Shown here: positions 57,486 through 64,000 of the stretch, in pieces
Position numbering within the stretch: the first letter of the stretch is position 1
Layout of the letters: every line of letters begins with the position of its first letter
Origin: Commensalibacter oyaizuii
GTDB taxonomy: Bacteria; Pseudomonadota; Alphaproteobacteria; Acetobacterales; Acetobacteraceae
NCBI RefSeq assembly: GCF_029953265.1
Contig: NZ_JASBAO010000001.1
Coordinates: 1,116,001-1,180,000 of the forward strand
Length of the DNA stretch: 64,000 bases
Reading direction: 5' to 3'
Notes under the pieces: generated by a model
The model's database searches: none
What the model saw: the letters and a program-made list of their open reading frames with translations, nothing else
What the model was told of the DNA's origin: nothing
Made by a program: the position numbers and the translations under genes

Positions 57486-58490
57486 ATGACGATGCCGTTA
57501 TCCCCTCATTCCTCAACCTACACTGTATCAGATCGCAATTTGGCTCTCGAATTGGTTCGGGTTACAGAAGCGGCTGCTATTAAATCTTTTCATTGGATTG
57601 GTCGTGGTCAAAAAAATGAGGCAGACAACGCCGCTGTTGAAGGGATGCGCCATGCTTTTGATACAGTTGCAATTTCTGGCACTGTTGTCATTGGTGAAGG
57701 AGAAATGGACGAAGCACCAATGCTATATATTGGTGAGAAAGTAGGTTCAGGTGGCCCTAAAATGGATATCGCCGTTGATCCATTAGAAGGAACAAATCTG
57801 GTTGCCAAAAATCTGCCTGATGCCATCACGGTTGTGGCCTTGGCTGAACAAGGTCAATTTTTGCATGCACCTGATATTTACATGGACAAAATTGCCATTG
57901 GCCCAGGATATCCTGAAGGGGTCATTGATCTAGATAACAATATTGAAACCAATCTTAAAAACCTGGCAAAAGCTAAAAAAGTTGATATTTCTGAATTAAC
58001 CCTCAGTGCTTTGGATCGTGAACGTCATCAGCCCATGATTGCCAAAGCACGCGAAGTTGGTGTGCGTATTAAGCTGCTGTCAGATGGGGATGTCGCTGGA
58101 ATTATTGCAACCTGTATCCCAGACAGCAATGTCGATATCTATGTGGGCTCTGGCGGCGCACCAGAAGGTGTATTGGCTGCCGCTGCATTACGTTGTTTTG
58201 ATGGTCAAATGCAAGGAAGATTATTGTTTGAAGATCAAAGTCAAATTGATCGTGCCAAAACCATGAACCCTAGCGACCCTCAACGTAAACTGTCCCTAAC
58301 CGATATGGCCAGTGGGCATGTATTATTTTCTGCAACTGGCGTTACAAATGGCAGCATCTTAAAAGGAGTACAATGGCGGGGTGATTACGTATGGACCAAT
58401 TCCATTGTTACCCGTTCCCATTCTAAAACAGTAAGATTTGTCAACGCACGCCATCATGTGCTAACAAAACCTATGGATATTAATAAATAA
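57486..58490 (+). CDS. glpX: Class II fructose-1,6-bisphosphatase
   Basis: Metal-dependent phosphatase of gluconeogenesis, hydrolysing fructose 1,6-bisphosphate. The 334 residues show GRGQKNEADNAAVEGMR near residue 40, GEGEMDEAPMLYIGEKVG near 75 with metal-binding Glu, DPLEGTNL near 101, and GSGGAPEGVLAAAALR near 223. The GlpX family often sits after hom in alphaproteobacteria, as here (22 bases). The alternate substrate sedoheptulose bisphosphate cannot be excluded. A second in-frame ATG lies two codons downstream. Confidence 0.95.
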   Translation: MTMPLSPHSSTYTVSDRNLALELVRVTEAAAIKSFHWIGRGQKNEADNAAVEGMRHAFDTVAISGTVVIGEGEMDEAPMLYIGEKVGSGGPKMDIAVDPLEGTNLVAKNLPDAITVVALAEQGQFLHAPDIYMDKIAIGPGYPEGVIDLDNNIETNLKNLAKAKKVDISELTLSALDRERHQPMIAKAREVGVRIKLLSDGDVAGIIATCIPDSNVDIYVGSGGAPEGVLAAAALRCFDGQMQGRLLFEDQSQIDRAKTMNPSDPQRKLSLTDMASGHVLFSATGVTNGSILKGVQWRGDYVWTNSIVTRSHSKTVRFVNARHHVLTKPMDINK

Positions 58491-58512
58491 CATTTTTTGT
58501 AATTATTGTGCA

Positions 58513-60330
58513 GTGACTGAAAACCATTCCTCTTCCGAAGCTTCCCTTGTTCTTAATACTAAGCAAAGTTTTTCTGGTCGACGATGGTTATGGCGGCAAT
58601 CTTCGTCCCACGATCCAATGACCTTGGATCGTTATGCCCAGTTGATTGCCCAAAAGGCTTCTATTTCTGAAATTGTCGGAAAAATGATTGCTATCAGAGG
58701 GGTATCACCTGAACAAGTAAATCACTTCTTGTCCCCGACCTTACGCAGCTTATTACCCGATCCATCTTGCTTAAAAGATATGGATATTGCTGCCAATCGC
58801 ATTGCCAAGGCTGTTATCAATCATGAGAAAATTGCTATTTTTGGTGATTATGACGTTGATGGAGGATGTTCTACTGCCATTTTAACAGATCTATTCACCG
58901 GTTTGGGGATAGACCCTGTTACTTATATCCCCGATCGATTCAAAGAAGGATACGGTCCTAATGTTCCCGCCATTGAAGGACTGGTCCAACAGGGGATAGA
59001 TTTAATTATTTGCGTCGACTGTGGCACGGCAGCCCATCATATTTTTCGCGAAATCCCACAAGACAAAACCGATATTGTCGTCCTAGATCATCATAAATCG
59101 GAAACACCGCCCCCTATTTTAGCAACTGTTAATCCTAATCGTTTAGATTGCACATCTGGCCTGGGATATTTATGTGCGGGGGGGGTCAGTTTTTTAACCG
59201 CCGTTGCTGTCATTCGTGCATTAAGACAACAAAAATTCTTTGAAAATCATCCCGAACCTAATTTATTCAATCTTTTAGATTTGGTTGCTTTGTCAACCGT
59301 TTGCGACGTCATGCCCCTAACGGGCCTAAATCGTGCTTTGGTAACCCAAGGCTTGAAAATTATGGCCAAACGAGAGCGCATTGGTATAGCTGCTTTATTA
59401 GATGTTGCAGGGGTAAATAACACTCCTGATGCCTTTAGCTGTGGTTTCGCGCTTGGCCCACGAATTAATGCAGGGGGGCGTATTTCTGAATCTGACTTGG
59501 GGGTAAGATTGCTGACTTGCAAAAACCCTGTTGAAGCCCATCAATTAGCAGAACGCTTGGATACCATCAATAAACAACGCCAATCTGTTGAAAAAGACAT
59601 GCTGCAAAATGCTATTGACCGCGCGATGAAACAACACGAGCAAGGCAATTCCGTTATTATGTTACATGACCTGCAATGGCATCCTGGTATCGTTGGTATC
59701 GTTGCAGGACGAATTAAGGAACAAATAAATAGACCTACTTTAATCGGGGCGGAACTATCCGATGGCACAGTTAAAGGTTCAGGGCGATCAATTCCAGGTT
59801 TAGATTTAGGGGCTGCAATTATTGCAGCAAAACAAGCAGGATTGTTACTGCATGGTGGTGGGCATGCGATGGCTGCGGGATATAGCTATCATATCGATCA
59901 AGCCCCGATGCTGCATGACTTTCTTAATAAGTATTTAGCAAAAGCAGCACAATGCCCCACTGTCGTTGATTTAGAAATTGAAGGTATTACCACCCTTGCT
60001 GGTGCATCCGTAGAGTTAGCTAAACAAATCGAGAGACTGACCCCTTTTGGTAATGGCAATGATGAACCTTTAATCGTATTATCCAACGTGCATATTCTTC
60101 GTTCTGATCGAATCGGCAAAGACGGCAATACCTTACGCCTTACTCTGCAAGGGGAAGATGGTGCAAGCATCAAGGCTTTGATCTTCAAAGCAGATCAAAA
60201 TCCCATTGTCCCTTTTTTAGAAGATTTCAACAATCGCCGTCCCGTTCATTTGGCTGGATGGTTGCGGGTTAATAGCTGGAATGGCAGGGAAAGTGCAGAT
60301 TTTTTCATAAAAGATGCGACTTTTGCATGA
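58513..60330 (+). CDS. recJ: Single-stranded-DNA-specific exonuclease RecJ
   Basis: A 5'-3' exonuclease of mismatch repair and RecF-type recombination. The 605 residues contain the DHH-family motifs IFGDYDVDGGCSTAIL near 114, VDCGTAAHH near 172, VLDHHKSE near 191 and the DHHA1 block GGGHAMAAGY near 445, which bind two metal ions. An OB-fold region (about 480-600) follows. The start is a GTG at 58513 or the GTG five bases before it out of frame; the conserved chain begins near residue 65, so either would serve. It is the last gene of alaC-hom-glpX-recJ. Confidence 0.95.
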   Translation: MTENHSSSEASLVLNTKQSFSGRRWLWRQSSSHDPMTLDRYAQLIAQKASISEIVGKMIAIRGVSPEQVNHFLSPTLRSLLPDPSCLKDMDIAANRIAKAVINHEKIAIFGDYDVDGGCSTAILTDLFTGLGIDPVTYIPDRFKEGYGPNVPAIEGLVQQGIDLIICVDCGTAAHHIFREIPQDKTDIVVLDHHKSETPPPILATVNPNRLDCTSGLGYLCAGGVSFLTAVAVIRALRQQKFFENHPEPNLFNLLDLVALSTVCDVMPLTGLNRALVTQGLKIMAKRERIGIAALLDVAGVNNTPDAFSCGFALGPRINAGGRISESDLGVRLLTCKNPVEAHQLAERLDTINKQRQSVEKDMLQNAIDRAMKQHEQGNSVIMLHDLQWHPGIVGIVAGRIKEQINRPTLIGAELSDGTVKGSGRSIPGLDLGAAIIAAKQAGLLLHGGGHAMAAGYSYHIDQAPMLHDFLNKYLAKAAQCPTVVDLEIEGITTLAGASVELAKQIERLTPFGNGNDEPLIVLSNVHILRSDRIGKDGNTLRLTLQGEDGASIKALIFKADQNPIVPFLEDFNNRRPVHLAGWLRVNSWNGRESADFFIKDATFA

Positions 60331-60346
60331 AAAAAATTTTTTTCTC

Positions 60347-60375
60347 TTGACCTGTTTCTTATATCCATGTATCAA
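60347..60375 (+). promoter_or_regulatory. Promoter of the first tRNA-Glu gene
   Basis: TTGACC at 60347-60352 and TATCAA at 60370-60375 lie 17 bases apart, 16 bases before the tRNA. The equivalent positions before the other two copies carry TATAAT (60557-60562) and TATACT, but no clear -35 box, so the whole array may be read from here. Confidence 0.55.
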
Positions 60376-60391
60376 GAGCGTCATTGCCTCT

Positions 60392-60467
60392 GTCCCGTTC
60401 GTCTAGAGGCCTAGGACATCGCCCTTTCACGGCGGCAACACGGGTTCGAATCCCGTACGGGACGCCA
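60392..60467 (+). tRNA. tRNA-Glu (anticodon TTC), copy 1
   Basis: A 76-base tRNA with acceptor arms GTCCCGT and ACGGGAC, discriminator G and encoded CCA. The anticodon loop CTTTCAC gives TTC, reading GAA and GAG. The T arm is normal. It is the first of three tandem copies. Confidence 0.97.
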
Positions 60468-60580
60468 ATAAAATAGTTATTGGTTCGTATATATCATATA
60501 CAATATATGGCTTTCAAACGATTTGGTTACTTAATCGTTTTGTTTTATTCTTGTACTATAATCAAGAGTACATTGCCTCT

Positions 60581-60656
60581 GTCCCGTTCGTCTAGAGGCC
60601 TAGGACATCGCCCTTTCACGGCGGCAACACGGGTTCGAATCCCGTACGGGACGCCA
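60581..60656 (+). tRNA. tRNA-Glu (anticodon TTC), copy 2
   Basis: Identical by eye to copy 1 over its 76 bases, including the CTTTCAC anticodon loop and encoded CCA. A perfect TATAAT lies 19 bases upstream, at 60557-60562. Confidence 0.97.
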
Positions 60657-60764
60657 ATAGTAATTGGTTCATATATATCATATACAATATATGACTTTCA
60701 AACGTGTTAGTTACCTAATCGTTTTGTTTTGTTCTTGCATTATACTTAAGAACACATCGCCTCT

Positions 60765-60840
60765 GTCCCGTTCGTCTAGAGGCCTAGGACGCTGCCTTCT
60801 CAAGGCGGTAACACGGGTTCGAATCCCGTACGGGATGCCA
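60765..60840 (+). tRNA. tRNA-Glu (anticodon CTC), copy 3
   Basis: The third copy differs in the anticodon arm (loop TTCTCAA, anticodon CTC, reading only GAG), at a few bases nearby, and at the 3' acceptor end (ACGGGAT, giving a G-T first pair). Otherwise it matches the other two and also encodes CCA. Confidence 0.95.
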
Positions 60841-60856
60841 CTAATTTTCTATTAAA

Positions 60857-61635
60857 TTATTGTTCAAATTTTTCTTTCTCAATATCTTTAATAAAACGTA
60901 AAATAAGATTTATACTGCTAAATATAAATCTTGCTTCACAATATTCTAATAAATCATTGTCATGTGCTAAAGATTTATTATTTCGAATATCATTTAATTT
61001 ATTAAAAACATTAATTGAACTTTTGATAATTGTTTCTGAAGTAGCCGTTAAATTCTTGTCATTCTTTAATAATTTTATATATTTACCAACACGACTATAT
61101 AAAGGATCGCTTTCCTCGCAAATTGTTTTATCTTCTTGCAAGATTAAATAAGCAAATTTCTTCATAGAGTATGTATGAAGACGATCCATAGCAACATGGG
61201 GTTTATTATTATCAATATATTGTTTAATAGATTGAACCAACTCTTCTAAAGTCAGATCTTTTATAAAAGTATCTACCCCATCAGCCTGAATAACATCTCC
61301 TTTATTTTCAATCCTCTCAAGCAATTGTAAAAAGCAATTTTCTATACGAATCTTCTCTTCAACTGTCTCATCAGAAAGAGAATTATTTGTTCGATACTCC
61401 CACAAATTTTTTAAAACTCGTATAACAATACTTGATGATTCAATTTCCACAAATGCCCGTAAGCGTTTAGCTTTAGAATCTCCATTAATCGCATATTTTC
61501 ACTATAAATATCGATATTGAATTCATCGTGAAAATGCTCTGAAAAAGATTTATTTGAAAAATCTAACACATATCCACCACGCATTCTGAATGCATCATCT
61601 ATGATTTTCATTTCATGATATTTTAATTGAACCAT
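60857..61635 (-). pseudogene. Abortive-infection (Abi_C domain) protein, broken by a frameshift
   Basis: Two overlapping frames together form one protein of about 259 residues. The N-terminal part (from ATG at 61635) reads MVQLKYHEMKIIDDAFRMRGG and YVLDFSNKSFSEHFHDEFNIDIY, the usual start of these proteins. After this the frame is lost, while the shifted frame continues YAINGDSKAKRLRAFVEIE and runs on to the Abi_C core FNKLNDIRNNKSLAHDN, LEYCEARFIFSSINLILRF. One base lost in an A run (plus-strand TTTT at 61496-61499) explains it: GAA AAA TAT would restore E-K-Y-A-I-N-G. It may be a true mutation or a sequencing error at a short homopolymer. The family is linked to phage defence by sequence; no partner gene is visible. 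It lies directly after the tRNA-Glu array. Confidence 0.82.
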
Positions 61636-61649
61636 AATCTTTATATAAA

Positions 61650-61687
61650 AAAACAACCCTATAGAAAAATTTCTATAGGGTTGTTTT
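61650..61687. terminator. Terminator after ilvD
   Basis: A perfect long stem AAACAACCCTATAGAAA/TTTCTATAGGGTTGTTT with a two-base AA centre lies between the ilvD stop and the start of the Abi-type gene. With T runs on both strands it could act in both directions, but on the minus strand it ends ilvD just six bases after its stop. Confidence 0.85.
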
Positions 61688-61692
61688 AAAAC

Positions 61693-63528
61693 CTATTCAA
61701 ACAACTCTTTATTTCTAACCGCACCCTTATCCGCACTGGTGGCCATCATCGCATAGGCTTTTAACGCCATGCTGACTTTTCTGGCACGAGGCTTGGCAGG
61801 TTTCCAGCCCTTTTGATCTTGTTCACTGCGGCGTCTTTGTAATTCAGTATCCGTGACATTTAAAACAATAGAACGCTGAGGAATATTAATCGTAATTTTA
61901 TCCCCATCCTGAACCAAACCAATAGCCCCACCTGACGCAGCCTCTGGAGATACGTGACCAATCGAAAGCCCAGAAGTCCCCCCAGAAAAACGACCATCGG
62001 TTAATAATGCACAGACTTTGCCCAAATTTTTAGATTTTAAATAACTGGTTGGATAAAGCATTTCCTGCATGCCTGGCCCTCCTTTTGGCCCTTCATACCG
62101 AATAACTACAATATCACCAGGTTGAATTTGATCACCTAAAATCCCTTCAACAGCGGCATCTTGACTTTCAAAGACTTTTGCTTTGCCTTCGAAGGTTAAA
62201 ATAGATTGATCAACCCCAGCTGTTTTTACAACACAACCATCTTCAGCAATATTCCCATATAGAACCGCCAATCCACCATCTTGTGAATAAGCATGTTCTG
62301 CGGTTCGAATACATCCTTCTTGACGATCTGTATCCAAGCTTTTCCAACGAGAATCTTGGCTAAACGCTTGCTGTGTTGGTACGCCACCTGGTGCTGCCTT
62401 AAAGAATTTTAACACAGCTTCATCTTTGGTTGACATAATATCCCATTGGGCAATAGCTTCAGCCATCGTAGCAGCATGAATGGTTTTAACATCGGTGTGC
62501 AATAAGCCACCTCTGGCCAATTCTGCTAAAATCGCAAAAATACCCCCTGCCCGATGCACATCTTCGATGTGGTATTTTTGAGTATTTGGTGCAACTTTAC
62601 ATAGTTGTGGAATCTTACGAGATAACTGATCAATTTCTCTTAATGTAAACGGAACTTCACCTTCTTGCGCCACGGCAAGTAAATGCAAAATTGTGTTCGT
62701 TGATCCCCCCATTGCAATATCCAGCGCCATCGCATTTTCAAATGCTTTGATCGTAGCAATCGAACGTGGTAAAATACTATCGTCGTTTTGTTCATAATAT
62801 TGTCTGCATAGCTCAACAATTCTGCGACCTGCTTTCTTAAACAAAGATTCACGATCTTTATGGGTTGCCAATGTCGTTCCATTTCCTGGAAAAGATAATC
62901 CCAAGGCTTCGGTTAAACAATTCATTGAATTGGCAGTAAACATCCCAGAACACGATCCACATGTTGGACAAGCTGAGCGTTCGTACTCCGTTACATGATC
63001 ATCAGAAACAGTGTTGTCCCCTGCCATCACCATGGCATCGATTAGATCAAGTTTATGATCAGAAACATTACTTTTCCCAGCTTCCATCGGACCACCAGAA
63101 ACAAAAATCACGGGAATGTTTAATCGCATTGAGGCCATCAACATACCTGGTGTGATCTTATCACAATTGGAAATACAGACCATTGCATCCGCGCAATGGG
63201 CATTCACCATATACTCCACAGAATCAGCAATAATTTCACGACTGGGCAAAGAATACAACATTCCATCATGCCCCATAGCAATCCCATCATCCACGGCGAT
63301 GGTATTAAATTCTTTTGTCACACCACCCGCGGCTTCTATTTCACGGGCAACGATATCACCCAAGTCCTTTAAATGTACATGGCCAGGCACGAATTGCGTA
63401 AACGAGTTCACCACAGCAATAATAGGTTTGTTAAAATCCCCATCTTTCATCCCCGTCGCCCGCCATAAAGCACGAGCACCAGCCATATTTCGACCTTGAG
63501 TAGAAGTATGTGAACGATATTTGGGCAT
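61693..63528 (-). CDS. ilvD: Dihydroxy-acid dehydratase
   Basis: An iron-sulfur enzyme that dehydrates dihydroxy acids to the keto acids of valine, leucine and isoleucine. At 611 residues it is the E. coli-type (4Fe-4S) form. It begins [27 protein letters not shown], with [15 protein letters not shown] near residue 119 and [19 protein letters not shown] near 192 supplying the cluster cysteines, and [23 protein letters not shown] near 515. VASREI-type [20 protein letters not shown] near 74 is also conserved. It is read alone, ending in a strong hairpin. Confidence 0.96.
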   Translation of the reverse strand: MPKYRSHTSTQGRNMAGARALWRATGMKDGDFNKPIIAVVNSFTQFVPGHVHLKDLGDIVAREIEAAGGVTKEFNTIAVDDGIAMGHDGMLYSLPSREIIADSVEYMVNAHCADAMVCISNCDKITPGMLMASMRLNIPVIFVSGGPMEAGKSNVSDHKLDLIDAMVMAGDNTVSDDHVTEYERSACPTCGSCSGMFTANSMNCLTEALGLSFPGNGTTLATHKDRESLFKKAGRRIVELCRQYYEQNDDSILPRSIATIKAFENAMALDIAMGGSTNTILHLLAVAQEGEVPFTLREIDQLSRKIPQLCKVAPNTQKYHIEDVHRAGGIFAILAELARGGLLHTDVKTIHAATMAEAIAQWDIMSTKDEAVLKFFKAAPGGVPTQQAFSQDSRWKSLDTDRQEGCIRTAEHAYSQDGGLAVLYGNIAEDGCVVKTAGVDQSILTFEGKAKVFESQDAAVEGILGDQIQPGDIVVIRYEGPKGGPGMQEMLYPTSYLKSKNLGKVCALLTDGRFSGGTSGLSIGHVSPEAASGGAIGLVQDGDKITINIPQRSIVLNVTDTELQRRRSEQDQKGWKPAKPRARKVSMALKAYAMMATSADKGAVRNKELFE

Positions 63529-63894
63529 TTAATCAATCCTGTTACAAAATTAATAATATATTAAAATATATTCAACTTTTTTCGGAAAATTTCAAGGATA
63601 ACCTTTGAAACATTATCCATTTAAATCTTAAAGACAAATATGTACCAACATATCACCACAATCTTTTTCTTTTAATAGCAATTTGTAATATATGCATAAT
63701 TTAAGACCTATTTTATTGTATGGTTTTCTATTAATCCATAAAATCACTATCTAATTTATATTTCATTTTTGCTTTATTACGTAGTTATAAAATGCTAAAT
63801 TATAATGTTCCTTTGCAATCATTTGTATGAATCTATCAATATAAGCTCTTAGTAAATTAAAGAATGTAAAGACATAAATCAGAAAGAGGCTTTT
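63529..63894. other. AT-rich intergenic region upstream of ilvD
   Basis: About 365 bases between the divergent ilvD and the truncated gene at the right edge. It contains a small imperfect hairpin (TTTCAAGG with CCTTTGAAA near 63588-63610). I saw no branched-chain leader peptide rich in Ile, Leu or Val codons, and no RNA gene or repeat. Confidence 0.5.
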
Positions 63895-64000
63895 ATGAAT
63901 ATAAATATAACCCCTCGTCTAATTGATTTAACTTATGAAGCTCTTCTCAAGTCTTATTGGAGAAAAGAGGCTCTTAAAAAATTTCTTATATCGTCTCATA
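63895..64000 (+). CDS. Unidentified gene, N-terminal fragment
   Basis: An ATG at 63895 with a good AGAAAGAGG site eight bases before it opens a frame that runs off the window after 35 codons. It reads MNINITPRLIDLTYEALLKS and continues YWRKEALKKFLISSH. The stretch is helical and amphipathic with no signal peptide. I do not recognise it. Its nearness to an Abi-type gene makes a defence role possible, but that is only context. Confidence 0.55.
   Translation, partial: MNINITPRLIDLTYEALLKSYWRKEALKKFLISSH

Larger units (their letters stand above)
60392..60840 (+). repeat. Tandem array of three tRNA-Glu units
   Basis: The tRNA starts are 189 and then 184 bases apart, and the spacers between them (60468-60580 and 60657-60764) are clearly similar, sharing TATATATCATATACAATATATG and the ACCTAATCGTTTTGTTTT-type stretch with scattered differences. 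The array is therefore an old segmental duplication that included flanking DNA, not just the tRNA. Confidence 0.9.

Noticed and set aside
60480-60855. Two plus-strand frames of 76 and 63 codons across the tRNA-Glu array
   Set aside because: Both read through tRNA genes and repeat each other because the underlying DNA is duplicated.

Overview
The window looks like a chromosomal segment of a low-GC alphaproteobacterium, most likely an acetic acid bacterium (Acetobacteraceae) of the insect-associated, AT-rich kind such as Commensalibacter. That placement is an inference. It rests on the AT-rich sequence together with alphaproteobacterial genes (MucR, a GapR/DUF2312 protein, FtsZ with a long linker, a split-gene layout with Lrp next to trxB), an OprB carbohydrate porin, a Zymomonas-like iron alcohol dehydrogenase and an E. 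coli-type ilvD. Almost all of it is housekeeping sequence. I saw no insertion sequence, prophage or CRISPR array.

Layout. 1-4.5 kb: the start of an Lrp/AsnC regulator divergent from trxB, then a minus-strand run sppA-ihfB-manC and a MucR regulator. 4.5-9.5 kb: a 43-codon lipoprotein candidate, tRNA-Ser(CGA), rplU-rpmA-obgE-proB, a convergent membrane protein of unknown role and a GapR-like protein. 9.7-12.4 kb: zwf, an unknown membrane protein and a Rieske protein gene (petA) without petB or petC beside it. 12.4-15.2 kb: a divergent cadR/cadA-type metal resistance pair around a textbook MerR-family promoter. 15.3-15.75 kb: RNase P RNA.

15.9-41.5 kb: a complete division and cell wall (dcw) cluster in the order mraZ, rsmH, ftsL, ftsI, murE, murF, mraY, murD, ftsW, murG, murC, murB, ddl, ftsQ, ftsA, ftsZ, followed by lpxC, bamD, recN and ligA. 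It makes the lipid II precursor, flips or polymerises it at the septum, and assembles the Z ring. An MraZ-type operator of three repeats at 10-base spacing lies in front of mraZ. 41.5-50.2 kb: a GT4 glycosyltransferase, catalase, an iron alcohol dehydrogenase, and a secreted GH3 beta-glucosidase next to an OprB porin, which together suggest glucoside use. 50.6-60.3 kb: tRNA-Asn, an orphan ABC binding protein, a di-iron ferritin-like protein, a ClpP paralogue, an OmpA-like lipoprotein, then alaC-hom-glpX-recJ.

60.4-64 kb: three tandem tRNA-Glu genes (UUC, UUC, CUC) created by duplication of a unit of about 185-189 bases, an abortive-infection (Abi_C) gene broken by a one-base frameshift, ilvD, and the start of an unidentified gene running off the window. 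This last stretch is the most accessory-looking part. I found no convincing wholly new multi-gene system. The most useful second looks are the tRNA-Glu array with its broken defence gene, the MraZ and CadR operators, the small lipoprotein, the orphan petA and the 10-C tract inside ddl.
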